Counted from the stretch's first letter, positions 20,507 through 30,133 are shown. The stretch: DNA of 51,764 bases from an uncultured Pelagibacteraceae bacterium (GCA_902600245.1 CACKIQ010000003.1:1-51764); one strand, 5' to 3'. The notes: generated from the letters alone by a model not told the origin. Numbers and translations: made by a program.

Positions 20507-20560
20507 TATTGGCTGAAATGTAAACTTATTAAATATTTAAATAAATTTTCTCAGCCAATA
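20507..20560 (-). repeat. 10-bp perfect inverted repeat in the 3' flank of the csp gene
   Basis: tattggctga (20507-20516) and tcagccaata (20551-20560) enclose 34 nt that contain ttaaatatttaa; 13 nt beyond the csp stop. Confidence 0.7.
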
Positions 20561-20572
20561 TGAAGTGTGAAA

Positions 20573-20779
20573 TTATGCAGTTTTTAAGTTAACTGCTGAA
20601 GGACCTTTAGGACCATCTTCAACATCGAAAGTCAAAGCTTGACCCTCATCTAAACCGTTCATACCAGCATCTCTTACTGCTGAAACATGTACAAACACAT
20701 CTTTCTCTTTATCTTCTCTTTCAATAAATCCAAAACCTTTGGTTGGATTAAACCATTTTACTTTACCTTGTAGACTCAT
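20573..20779 (-). CDS. Cold-shock-domain protein
   Basis: [31 protein letters not shown]. Confidence 0.97.
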   Translation of the reverse strand: MSLQGKVKWFNPTKGFGFIEREDKEKDVFVHVSAVRDAGMNGLDEGQALTFDVEDGPKGPSAVNLKTA

Positions 20780-20897
20780 ATTATATCTTCTTACTTTTTG
20801 TTATGTTTTAAAATTACTTAAAATTAAGTAACAAAACGCTTTTTTTAGATTTTATTGGGTTTTGTCAACAAAATAGATCAAATAATAAAATTATTGT

Positions 20898-21365
20898 TTA
20901 AATATGATCAATTAGCTTGGTTAAATAAACAGAATTGACGTCTTCTTTATAATGCGCAAAGGGTTTGCAAGGAGTAAAACCAGCTTTTTTGAAAAGTTTT
21001 CTTGCTGGTATAAAAAAATTACCAGCACCTGTTTCTATACTTAATCTTTTTATTTTTAGCTTTTTTGCTTCATTAATTAAATGATTTATTACTTCAGTCC
21101 CAAGACCTTTTTTTCTAAAATCATCATGAATTCTTATTGATTTAAATTCTCCATGTTCTTTATTTATAAATTTTAGTGCGCCACATCCAATTAATTTTTT
21201 ATCATCCCACAAGCTCCAAAATTTAATTGAATTAACTCTTAATCCAGGAATATCTAACACATGGGCACTACCTTCTGGTGATGCAGCTCTAAGCTCAATA
21301 AAATGTTTTGTTAGAAGTTCATTTACCTCAGAATTATCAAAATTACCTTCTATAGATTTTAACAT
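20898..21365 (-). CDS. GNAT-family N-acetyltransferase
   Basis: GEFKSIRIHDDFRKKGLGTEVINHLINEAKK, a typical R/QxxGxG/A motif. Confidence 0.88.
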   Translation of the reverse strand: MLKSIEGNFDNSEVNELLTKHFIELRAASPEGSAHVLDIPGLRVNSIKFWSLWDDKKLIGCGALKFINKEHGEFKSIRIHDDFRKKGLGTEVINHLINEAKKLKIKRLSIETGAGNFFIPARKLFKKAGFTPCKPFAHYKEDVNSVYLTKLIDHI

Positions 21366-22412
21366 TTATACTAAAGTTGTGACATGGCCCATTTTTCTTT
21401 TTTCTTTAATTTCTTTTTTTAAATAATCAAAGAAAAATTCGTTATTATTAAATTTTTGCATATTTCTATATTGCGTGATTTGGTCTCCAAGTAAATTTAT
21501 CATTCTAGCATTAGATATTTTTTTTAAAGGGATTTGCTCTAGTCCACAAACAGCTCTTATATGATTTTCAAATTGACTCACATTAAATGCATTTATTGTT
21601 AAATGACCTGAGTTATGTACTCTAGGAGCAATTTCATTAACATATAAGTTATCATTTCTATCAATAAAAAACTCTACACATAAAGTTCCAACATACTTCA
21701 GTTCCTCTGCAATAAGCATAGCCCAATCTTTTGATTGATTGAATATTTTTTCATTAATTTCAGCAGGTATCTTTGAATATTTTAAAATTTGATCTTCATG
21801 GGTATTTTCTATTGGCTCATAAATTTCATATTTATTGTTACTAAATCTTGTAATGATAATTGAAATTTCTTTTTTTAATTTTACAAGTTTTTCCAAAACA
21901 TATCCTTTAGAAAAATCAATATCTATTTTGTTAAGTTCATTTATAGAATTTATTGGATATTGTCCTTTACCGTCATAACCTAATGTAGTCGTTTTAAGAA
22001 TACCTGGTAAGAAATCTTCTAAAGCGTCTATGTCTGATTTCTTTTCAATTGAAACATATCTTGTTGTTCTTATGTTTAATTTATTAACAAAATCTTTTTC
22101 AGCTAATCGATGCTGAATTAGTCTGTTTACTGATGGTTTTGGTAAAACAGTTTTTGATTTATTAATTTCATTTAATGTTTCAAAAGGTATATTTTCAAAT
22201 TCGTAAGTTACTAAATCTACCTGATTAATAAAATCTGAGATTTTTTCTTTACTATCATAACTCCCAGCAATAAATTGATCACAAAAATTTTGCGCTGGGG
22301 CATCTATATCATCACAAAAGATTACAGTTTTAATACTTAATTTTTTTGCAGCTATTGCCAACATACTCCCAAGTTGACCACCCCCAATAATACCAAGAGT
22401 AATTTCAGACAT
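21366..22412 (-). CDS. purK: N5-carboxyaminoimidazole ribonucleotide synthase
   Basis: GIIGGGQLGSMLAIAAKKL; LKTTTLGYDGKGQY; EIAPRVHNSGHLTINA; next to purE. Confidence 0.95.
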   Translation of the reverse strand: MSEITLGIIGGGQLGSMLAIAAKKLSIKTVIFCDDIDAPAQNFCDQFIAGSYDSKEKISDFINQVDLVTYEFENIPFETLNEINKSKTVLPKPSVNRLIQHRLAEKDFVNKLNIRTTRYVSIEKKSDIDALEDFLPGILKTTTLGYDGKGQYPINSINELNKIDIDFSKGYVLEKLVKLKKEISIIITRFSNNKYEIYEPIENTHEDQILKYSKIPAEINEKIFNQSKDWAMLIAEELKYVGTLCVEFFIDRNDNLYVNEIAPRVHNSGHLTINAFNVSQFENHIRAVCGLEQIPLKKISNARMINLLGDQITQYRNMQKFNNNEFFFDYLKKEIKEKRKMGHVTTLV

Positions 22413-22413
22413 T

Positions 22414-22905
22414 TTATTTAGGTTTTTTCTTTACTGATTTAGTTTGATAAATTCTAAATTTTTTAAGACTCTTATAAACTCGGTGATCATTGTTAGCAAT
22501 AATTGCTGCAGCTAATAATGCAGCATTAATTGCACCATCTGCTCCTATAGCAAGAGTTCCAACTGGTATTCCTTTTGGCATTTGTACAATTGATAATAAA
22601 CTATCTAAACCTTTTAGTTTTTTACTCTCAACAGGTACACCTAAAACAGGTATATGAGTCAGCGCAGATATCATTCCTGGTAAATGTGCAGAACCTCCAG
22701 CACCAGCAATAATCACACCAATATGATTTTGTTCAGCTTTTTTTGCATAATCATACATTCTTTTAGGTGTTCTATGGGCAGATATAACTTTAGTTTCAAA
22801 TGAAACTCCAACTTTTTTAAGAGTTTTTTCTGTAAGTTTCATAATTTTGTAGTCAGATTGACTTCCCATAATAATTGAAACTTTAGATTTAATATTTTTT
22901 TTCAT
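22414..22905 (-). CDS. purE: N5-carboxyaminoimidazole ribonucleotide mutase
   Basis: VSIIMGSQSDYKIM; VISAHRTPKRMYDYAK; IIAGAGGSAHLPGM. Confidence 0.96.
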   Translation of the reverse strand: MKKNIKSKVSIIMGSQSDYKIMKLTEKTLKKVGVSFETKVISAHRTPKRMYDYAKKAEQNHIGVIIAGAGGSAHLPGMISALTHIPVLGVPVESKKLKGLDSLLSIVQMPKGIPVGTLAIGADGAINAALLAAAIIANNDHRVYKSLKKFRIYQTKSVKKKPK

Positions 22906-22998
22906 GAAATTCGATAAATCGTTTTATTTCAAAATAAACTTAAAATTTCAATAAAATTAATAGTATTTAAAATACAATTGATTAGAGTTGAGCAATCT

Positions 22999-23964
22999 AT
23001 GAATTATAAAATCGACAATCTTCAATACTGTAATTGGTCAAGAAAAATATTTGAGATTAATAGGTCTGCAGGTCTAGATGCTGTTCATGCCACAATTGTT
23101 TATCATGAGGATTTTGAAGAATTAAAAGTTGAAATTAAAAAGTGGGAAAAATTATTCATTGAAAATTCTGATTTAATTTTTTTAGGGAAAAATTTTAAAG
23201 ATATTGATAAAGCTAAAAGAGAAAATAAAACTGCAATTTTTTTTGGTTTTCAAAATTGTTCTCCAATTGAAGATGATATAAATCTTGTTGAAAAAGTTCA
23301 TGAATTAGGATGTAGATTTATGCAACTTACATATAATAACCAATCCTTACTAGCAACAGGGTGTTATGAAAAAGTAGATAGCGGTGTTACAAATTTTGGT
23401 CGTGAGGTTATAAGAGAGATGAATAATGTTGGACTTGTAATTGATATGTCTCACTCAGCAGAAAAAAGTACACTTGATGCAATCGATTTAAGTGAAAAAC
23501 CAATTGCAATTACTCATGCTAATCCATCTTTCTGGCATGCAGCTAAAAGAAATAAATCTTCAGATTTATTAAAAACTTTAAGTGATAGCGGTGGTATTTT
23601 AGGATTATCATTATACCCACATCACTTAAAAAATAATACAAATTGTACTCTAGAAAGTTTTTGTGAGATGGTTGCTAAAACTGCTGAAATAATGGATGTT
23701 ACAAAAATTGGAATAGGATCTGATCTTTGCATAGATCATCCAGACTCTGTGGTTGAATGGATGAGAAATGGTTCTTGGTCGAAAAATAAAAATTTCGGAG
23801 AGGGTACAAAAAACAAACCAGGTTTTCCAAAACAACCTGATTGGTTTGTTGATGCAAGAGGTTTTTCAAATCTTGAAAAAGGTCTGAAAAAAGTTGGATT
23901 TTCAGACACCGAGACATATGGAATACTTGGAAATAATTGGTACAATTTTTATAAATCGATCTAA
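22999..23964 (+). CDS. Membrane dipeptidase-like (peptidase M19/renal dipeptidase family)
   Basis: FGFQNCSPIEDDINLVEKVHELGCRFMQLTYNNQS; DMSHSAEKSTLDAIDLSEKPIAITHANP; IGIGSDLC. ATG at 22999 preferred over TTG at 22978. Confidence 0.88.
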   Translation: MNYKIDNLQYCNWSRKIFEINRSAGLDAVHATIVYHEDFEELKVEIKKWEKLFIENSDLIFLGKNFKDIDKAKRENKTAIFFGFQNCSPIEDDINLVEKVHELGCRFMQLTYNNQSLLATGCYEKVDSGVTNFGREVIREMNNVGLVIDMSHSAEKSTLDAIDLSEKPIAITHANPSFWHAAKRNKSSDLLKTLSDSGGILGLSLYPHHLKNNTNCTLESFCEMVAKTAEIMDVTKIGIGSDLCIDHPDSVVEWMRNGSWSKNKNFGEGTKNKPGFPKQPDWFVDARGFSNLEKGLKKVGFSDTETYGILGNNWYNFYKSI

Positions 23965-23966
23965 TT

Positions 23967-25628
23967 ATGAAAATTGAACTTAGAAGTCCAAACAAAATAA
24001 TGAAGTTATCTAGGCTAGGATCATTTCATCAATCTAAATTATCATTTTTAAGAAGCTTCTTAAATGAATTTAAAGAATGGGAATATAAAAGAGATTTATT
24101 TGATCTAAATAAAAATGGTTTTGGAGAAGCTGTCTATTCATTTAGAAAAAATAATAGAGTTTATTCTTTAGTTTGTTTCGCAAATGAAATTAAAGATGAA
24201 GAAAGATCAGATAGGGTCATAGCTACAAAATGGGATGCTGCTTTTACATTACACGACGGAGTTCCAACTAAAAAAGATATTGTAAGATTAAAAAATGAAG
24301 TTCCAAAACAAGAAGTTGGACGACTTTCTTATAAAGAATTAACTTTATCTAGGGCAAATAAATCGTTGAGAATTTATAATCATGTAGTTGAAAACTTAAG
24401 CAAGGGGAAGCAACCAGATCTTAATTTATTATCAAAAGTTGGTTACTTATATAGAACAACTGCTGTATATGGATCAGGTAAATTTGGACTTGCCGATCGA
24501 TTTAGAATTAAAAACCGAAAAGAAATTAATGGACCATTCAGATTAGAAATGATGCTTGTTTATTTAGTTAGACAATTTACTTTTGATCAAGTCAATCATG
24601 TTGCGTATCACAAAAACCCAAAAACAGCAGTTAAATTAGATAATAACATTTGTAAAAATTTAGGAATTGGTAATTCAACTGGACTAGGTATGGCCCCATT
24701 TATAGTCAACCACCCAACCTTATTAAATAACTGGATTTTAAGTAGAGAGACAGCACTAAAAAAAATTAGAGAGATCAAAAATGTAAAAAGTCAGGACAGT
24801 GCTTTATTTTTAGAGTGTGTTAAAAAATCTTTAAGAAATATCACTAGCTGGAACACGGATAGCGAATATCAACAAAGAAAAATTTCTTCATTATTAAATG
24901 ATGTTAGAAAATTTTTAAATTTTATAGACCAAGATTTTAATTTTGAGAGTGAGTATCCCTTTAATAGAATATATCAATGGTTAGAGGATAATACCTGCGA
25001 GGAATGTATTGAATATATTGTTTCAATAATGATGGAGCCCTATAATGATATTGTGAATCCTTTAATTAAAGAGATGAGCTCGGATGAAGAAAAATATTTT
25101 AATATTCCAACGTATAGAAAAGTTGATGAATTACGAAATATAATTGAATCAAAATATCCAAATATTTTAGATATTAATTTTGAAGAAAAAGAAAATAATA
25201 AAAACTTTTGGTTTATTTCAAAAAATAAAGAGGAGCCTAGACTGGCCGATCGTTTTGAAGAGCATGGATCAGAATTAGAACAGCCTTTAGCGATAGCAAG
25301 AGATATAAAAAAACTTTATATCAAACTATTAAACACAAAAAATAATTTAACTGTTGCTGAGTTTTTATCATTAAATTCTGAGTTAAGACATGTTGTAAGG
25401 AGAGCATTCATCGTAGAAAAGTTTCCTTACTCTGAAATTCAAGACAATACAATTGGTAAAGATTTAATGCCAATCGATATGCTTAGACTCAAATTATCTT
25501 TTTTTGGTGCATTAAAGTTTGATCCACGATCTGACAAATGGTTAAGAATTTGTATGTTCCAAGGAGCCCCGCTTCCAAATGAGCTAAAAAGTTATGATGA
25601 GCAATGGGTTTACAAAACTAATATTTAA
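23967..25628 (+). CDS. Conserved-looking hypothetical protein, 553 aa
   Basis: Long intact ORF 2 nt after the M19 gene; LADRF occurs twice (GLADRFRIKNR and PRLADRFEEHG); no characterised family recognised. Confidence 0.85.
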   Translation: MKIELRSPNKIMKLSRLGSFHQSKLSFLRSFLNEFKEWEYKRDLFDLNKNGFGEAVYSFRKNNRVYSLVCFANEIKDEERSDRVIATKWDAAFTLHDGVPTKKDIVRLKNEVPKQEVGRLSYKELTLSRANKSLRIYNHVVENLSKGKQPDLNLLSKVGYLYRTTAVYGSGKFGLADRFRIKNRKEINGPFRLEMMLVYLVRQFTFDQVNHVAYHKNPKTAVKLDNNICKNLGIGNSTGLGMAPFIVNHPTLLNNWILSRETALKKIREIKNVKSQDSALFLECVKKSLRNITSWNTDSEYQQRKISSLLNDVRKFLNFIDQDFNFESEYPFNRIYQWLEDNTCEECIEYIVSIMMEPYNDIVNPLIKEMSSDEEKYFNIPTYRKVDELRNIIESKYPNILDINFEEKENNKNFWFISKNKEEPRLADRFEEHGSELEQPLAIARDIKKLYIKLLNTKNNLTVAEFLSLNSELRHVVRRAFIVEKFPYSEIQDNTIGKDLMPIDMLRLKLSFFGALKFDPRSDKWLRICMFQGAPLPNELKSYDEQWVYKTNI

Positions 25629-25630
25629 CA

Positions 25631-26242
25631 ATGATATCACTGAGTGAAATTGAAACTACAGTAAAAAGAGCCTCAAAAGCAGCAGGATATTCCTGGGGTG
25701 TTTCTGAGGAAACAGGCAAATGTATCAGGTTGTTAGAGCTATTTAGTTTACCAGGCATCAAGCACTTAAATGAATATTTTAATGAAAAAATTAAAAGTAA
25801 GTTTGAAAATTTAAATCGAATTAGTGAAAATAATCCTTCAATAAATAATCCTTACTGTCCCATTAGTTTAGGTGTTAGTTTTTTAGATCAGATAAATTTG
25901 TTAGAAAATTTAAAAAAAATCGAATTTAAAAATGTTGCTTATCCAATAATTTTTATTTCCTTTATAAGTCGTTCATCTGAAGTTATTGGAAAAAAAATTT
26001 ATGTAAAAATAGATGAAAAAAAAATTTTATTAAATCTAAATGTAAATATTAGTTCAAATTTTATTGATCAAGAATTTCCTAAGAAAGCTGATACAATTCA
26101 AGTAAATCTACTTGAAAATGAGGACAATTTTAATAAACATGAATGGAATAATTTGTATAAGTTATCAGAAAATACTTTTGTCGAGGAAAGTGACAGATTA
26201 AAGGAAGGTGCAGCAGGTGCCGGTTTAACCGATAATGATTGA
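25631..26242 (+). CDS. DUF3726-like protein
   Basis: SLSEIETTVKRASKAAGYSWGVSEETGKCIRLLELFSLPG and C-terminal GAAGAGLTDND; family name from memory. Confidence 0.7.
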   Translation: MISLSEIETTVKRASKAAGYSWGVSEETGKCIRLLELFSLPGIKHLNEYFNEKIKSKFENLNRISENNPSINNPYCPISLGVSFLDQINLLENLKKIEFKNVAYPIIFISFISRSSEVIGKKIYVKIDEKKILLNLNVNISSNFIDQEFPKKADTIQVNLLENEDNFNKHEWNNLYKLSENTFVEESDRLKEGAAGAGLTDND

Positions 26243-26402
26243 TAAATTTGATGATAAAAACTTAACTACAGATAGTGAAGAGTTAAATAACATTTGCGAC
26301 GAATGTAAAGAGGAGGACGAGAGTGTCACTCAAAATTTAATTCTTACTGGATTTAAATTATGTAACTCTTGTAGAGTTTCTAAGACTATTTTTCCTCTTT
26401 AA
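26235..26402 (+). CDS. 55-aa CxxC...CxxC (zinc-ribbon-like) mini-protein, absent from the ORF track
   Basis: Hand translation: MIDKFDDKNLTTDSEELNNICDECKEEDESVTQNLILTGFKLCNSCRVSKTIFPL*. Start overlaps the end of the DUF3726-like gene; CDEC and CNSC pairs. Confidence 0.65.
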   Translation: MIDKFDDKNLTTDSEELNNICDECKEEDESVTQNLILTGFKLCNSCRVSKTIFPL

Positions 26403-26944
26403 CTAATTTGACTAGTTGGAAGCATATTCATTCTACTCATCACAAATGAGATAGATAAAAATGCAATAATTAAAAAAGACAACAGTACTATTCCAAAAGA
26501 TTTAAAATTAGATTTTAAATTTAATATTTGTTTAGTTGAAATTATTAAACCAGCAAATATCCAAAATTGAGTAAGAAAAATTATTGGTATCATTAAATCT
26601 GGTGTCACAGCAAAAAATCTTAATAAACCAGGAGCATGTGCAAAACCTACTGCTGTTAAAACTTTTTTGAAAGAAACCTTAGTTTGTTTATCAGGAAATA
26701 ACTTAACTCCAATTACAAAAATAAAAATCGCCCATATAAGCCAAGTAATTATTGCAGTTAAACCAGACATTGCAATAGCTGTCCTTATAATGGTATTCGC
26801 AGCTACTGCTCCAGCGATGCCATCTAGGATCATTATAATCCCAGCAAAGTATATAGATGCTTCTCCAAAATTTTTATTGTCTGTATAAAGTGTTTTATCT
26901 AATTTTATGGACTTAAAAATTATATTTAAAAATTCAGCAAACAT
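26399..26944 (-). CDS. Yip1-like multi-pass membrane protein
   Basis: Hydrophobic; IYFAGIIMILDGIAGAVAANT; VLTAVGFAHAPGLLRFFAV. Confidence 0.6.
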   Translation of the reverse strand: MFAEFLNIIFKSIKLDKTLYTDNKNFGEASIYFAGIIMILDGIAGAVAANTIIRTAIAMSGLTAIITWLIWAIFIFVIGVKLFPDKQTKVSFKKVLTAVGFAHAPGLLRFFAVTPDLMIPIIFLTQFWIFAGLIISTKQILNLKSNFKSFGIVLLSFLIIAFLSISFVMSRMNMLPTSQIS

Positions 26945-27053
26945 TAATTTTTTTTATTTTTATTTTTTTGAGCCTTATATGAAACAATTAATGGAAATAC
27001 TATTAAAGCAATAGCAATAATAATGCAAACTGCTATTAAAAAACTTTTAGTCA
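26934..27053 (-). CDS. 39-aa single-TM small protein (candidate)
   Basis: Hand translation: MTKSFLIAVCIIIAIALIVFPLIVSYKAQKNKNKKINVC*; one TM plus Lys-rich tail; overlaps the next start by 11 nt. Confidence 0.45.
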
Positions 27054-27060
27054 TTTGATT

Positions 27061-27090
27061 GAAAAGGGGAGCTATAATTAGCTCCCCCAT
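27061..27090 (-). terminator. Rho-independent terminator downstream of the DmdA-like gene
   Basis: Stem ggggagcta/tagctcccc (27066-27074 and 27079-27087), then TTTTC on the minus strand. Confidence 0.75.
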
Positions 27091-27096
27091 TAAATT

Positions 27097-28455
27097 TTAG
27101 CCTTTAACAACTTCTCTTGTATTTGCATTGAAAGACTCTTTGAATGGTATATCCACAACTACCGCATCCACAGGTTCACCTGGAGTGTTTGAGTATTTTT
27201 CTGGAAGATGAACCTTAAACTTAGTTCCAACTTTATTTTTTGGAAATCCATTAGGGTTTAAAGTTCCATCAAATGGAACGTATCCCATAGCAATATTGGT
27301 TTTCTTTTCTGGATGCCACCAAGGTGATGTTAAAAATCCGACTGGATCTCCACCACTTTCTGGTGATACCAACCAAAAGTCTGGTGCATAATCGTCAATT
27401 GGTTTACCGCCTAACTCCATTCCAACTAATTGAAGTTTGTAGGGTTTTTTTCCTGCTTTTATATCCTCACCCATTTTCTCCAAAGCAGCTTTACCAACAT
27501 AATCAGCTTTTTTATTCCATTCTCCTTTACCAGATAGTGAAACTTGATAACCTAAGTTACATTGAAATGGATTGTGTTGTTGATCCATGTCTTGTCCCCA
27601 AGAAAGAATACCCGCTTGTATTCTTCTATGGTGTGCAGGCGCAATAACCATCAAGTTATGTTTTTTACCTGCATCCAATACCGCATTCCACATATCTTCA
27701 GCGTATAAAGTTGCATTTCTTAAGTATATTTCATAACCAGCTTCTCCAGAAAAACCAGATTGAGAAATTACACAACTTCTACCACCAACTTTTGCTTCTG
27801 CTAATCCATAGAAAGGCATATTATCAAAATCAACTTGGTCTCCACAAAGGTCTTGCATCAAAGCTTTTGATTTAGGACCTTGAATTTGTACTGGACATGC
27901 ATCAATTTCCTCAATTGTGCAATTAAATTTTCCATCTGCATTTACACCTTGTAAATACATTCCTATATCAGAATCTGATAACGAAAACCAAAATTCATCT
28001 TCAGCAATTCTTAAAAGAATTGGATCATTTAAAACTCCACCATATGCGTTACACAAAATTACATATCTAGCTCTCATAGGAGAAATTTTTGTTGCATCTC
28101 TAGTTATAACATAGTCAGTAAATTTTTCTGCATCTGGACCTTTAACTCTTATTTGTCTTTCAACAGCAACGTTCCACATTGTTACATGGTTAACGATTGC
28201 ATCATACTCAACCATTGCTCCACCATCTTCAGGTTTTACGTAACCTCTTGGGTGATAAATTCGATTGTATACAGTTGCTCTCCAACAACCTGCCTGCATT
28301 GATAAATGCCAATAAGGTGACTTTCTTACCCTTGTTGAAATTAATAATTCAACTTTAGTTGGCCCACTTTGTCTTAAATTATATGGTACTTCTCTATCAG
28401 ATTGATCAACAGAAGTAACATGTTGTACTTTAGTATAGTCAAATTCTTTAGACAT
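27097..28455 (-). CDS. GcvT-fold/DmdA-like (aminomethyltransferase family) THF-dependent methyltransferase or demethylase, 452 aa
   Basis: VTMWNVAVERQIRVKGPDAEKFTDYVITRD; CNAYGGVLNDPILLRIAEDEFWFSLSDSDIGMYLQGV; VQIQGPKSKALM; SGFSGEAGYEIYL. Confidence 0.85.
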   Translation of the reverse strand: MSKEFDYTKVQHVTSVDQSDREVPYNLRQSGPTKVELLISTRVRKSPYWHLSMQAGCWRATVYNRIYHPRGYVKPEDGGAMVEYDAIVNHVTMWNVAVERQIRVKGPDAEKFTDYVITRDATKISPMRARYVILCNAYGGVLNDPILLRIAEDEFWFSLSDSDIGMYLQGVNADGKFNCTIEEIDACPVQIQGPKSKALMQDLCGDQVDFDNMPFYGLAEAKVGGRSCVISQSGFSGEAGYEIYLRNATLYAEDMWNAVLDAGKKHNLMVIAPAHHRRIQAGILSWGQDMDQQHNPFQCNLGYQVSLSGKGEWNKKADYVGKAALEKMGEDIKAGKKPYKLQLVGMELGGKPIDDYAPDFWLVSPESGGDPVGFLTSPWWHPEKKTNIAMGYVPFDGTLNPNGFPKNKVGTKFKVHLPEKYSNTPGEPVDAVVVDIPFKESFNANTREVVKG

Positions 28456-29176
28456 AACTGTTCTCCTTCAACCACTTGTTGGTTTCCTTCAAGCCGCCGA
28501 ATGTATAAATGTGGAAGTTATCAGTATGCGATTTAACTTTCCCAATTAAATCATTAGGGTCTTTAGGTTTCAATAAATCCAATGCCTTACTAAAATTAGA
28601 TTTAAGAAAGTTTAAGGAATTTTTTGCCCCCACAATATTAGCAAATTTAATTAAGCTAGATATTTTTAATGGCCCAGTAATTCCCACATGCACTGGTACG
28701 CTTTGCTTAGAAATAAAATCTATAATAGGCTGAGGATCTAGCAACCACTGTGTTACAATATAATCAGCGTAAGGCTTTTTATCTATCATAGCTTTTTCTA
28801 AATCTGAATCGGATATATCAGGACTCCCCTCTGGATGTCCAGCAATTCCTATTTTCATTTTTTCAAAATAACCTGTCTCCAAAAGTTGAAATGAACTATC
28901 AAATTTACCTGTTGGTTCTCTCCCACCTCCAATAATTAAGGCTTGCTTTACTCCTCCATCTTTGCATCTAGAAACATAATCTTTAAGTTCTTTTTCGTCA
29001 TGCATTGATCTAGCAGGAAAATGAGGTACGGGGTTAAATCCTTTTTTTACAAGTTCTACTGCTTTATCAGCAGTTTCTCTATAATCACCTCCAGGTAGCA
29101 TCGTTATATAAATGTCAGACAACGCTGGAACTGTATCAACCTCTGTTTTAGGACCTATTTCCAATGAAAAATTCAT
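28448..29176 (-). CDS. Methylenetetrahydrofolate reductase (MetF)-like protein, 242 aa
   Basis: PVPHFPARSM; LIIGGGREPTGKFDSSFQLLETG; IGIAGHPEGSPDI; YIVTQWLLDPQPI; VHVGITGP. Overlaps the DmdA-like start by 8 nt. Confidence 0.85.
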   Translation of the reverse strand: MNFSLEIGPKTEVDTVPALSDIYITMLPGGDYRETADKAVELVKKGFNPVPHFPARSMHDEKELKDYVSRCKDGGVKQALIIGGGREPTGKFDSSFQLLETGYFEKMKIGIAGHPEGSPDISDSDLEKAMIDKKPYADYIVTQWLLDPQPIIDFISKQSVPVHVGITGPLKISSLIKFANIVGAKNSLNFLKSNFSKALDLLKPKDPNDLIGKVKSHTDNFHIYTFGGLKETNKWLKENSYV

Positions 29177-29233
29177 AGGGAAGATCTTTATTTATTTTGA
29201 AATATGAGTCTAGAAAATTCGATTGAGACTAAT

Positions 29234-30121
29234 TTACTTTTTTAACTGACCTCTGTGCTTTTGAATTCTTTGTCCGTACTGTTGAGTTACTCTATCAAAG
29301 ATAATTGCCAGAGCTACGATTGCTAAACCATTCATCATTCCAAGAGCTAAATATTGGTTAGAAATAGCTTGTAAAATAGGGACTCCCAAGCCTTTTACAC
29401 CTATCATTGAAGCAATTACTACCATTGCTAGAGCCATCATAATCGTCTGATTAATCCCAGCAAAAATGGTTGGTAAAGAAAGCGGGATCTGAACTGATCT
29501 TAATTTTTGCATTGGTGTTGCCCCAAAAGCTTCGCTGGCCTCTAAAGTTTCTTTATCAACTTCTCGAATTCCAAGATTGGTTAATCTTACGATTGGAGGT
29601 AAAGCATAAATACAAACAGCAAGTAATCCTGGAACTTTACCAATACCTAAAAGCATAATGATTGGAATTAAATATACAAAGCTAGGAATTGTTTGCATCA
29701 TATCTAAAACAGGTAAAATTGCTTTTTCTGCTCTCGCTGATTTTGACATTAAAACTCCAATTGGAATTCCTACAACTATACAAACTAATGTCGAAACCGA
29801 AATTATAGCAACAGTTGCCATGCAATTTTTCCACATACCAAAATAACCAATAACTATAAAACAAGCCACTGTTCCAATTACAAGTTTAATACTTCTTGAT
29901 CCAATCCAAGCTAATATAGCAAACACACCAATTACTAAAGGCCAAGGGCTATTTACTAATAATTTTTCTAACCAAATTAAAAAATGTAAAAGTGGATCAA
30001 AAAAACCTTCAATCCCGTCCCCATATGCTCTAGAAAATTCTTTAAAACTAGAATCAATTCCTTTTTTAAGCTCTCTTAGAGCTGTTCGATCCATTACAGG
30101 AATTTTATTAAAGAAATCCAT
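29234..30121 (-). CDS. ProW/OpuAB-type ABC transporter permease (single domain)
   Basis: VCIVVGIPIGVLMSKSARAEKAILPVLDMMQTIPSFVYLIPIIMLLGIGKVPG; EASEAFGATPMQKLRSVQIPLSLPTIFAGINQTIMMAL. Confidence 0.93.
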   Translation of the reverse strand: MDFFNKIPVMDRTALRELKKGIDSSFKEFSRAYGDGIEGFFDPLLHFLIWLEKLLVNSPWPLVIGVFAILAWIGSRSIKLVIGTVACFIVIGYFGMWKNCMATVAIISVSTLVCIVVGIPIGVLMSKSARAEKAILPVLDMMQTIPSFVYLIPIIMLLGIGKVPGLLAVCIYALPPIVRLTNLGIREVDKETLEASEAFGATPMQKLRSVQIPLSLPTIFAGINQTIMMALAMVVIASMIGVKGLGVPILQAISNQYLALGMMNGLAIVALAIIFDRVTQQYGQRIQKHRGQLKK

Positions 30122-30133
30122 AATTTTTATTAA

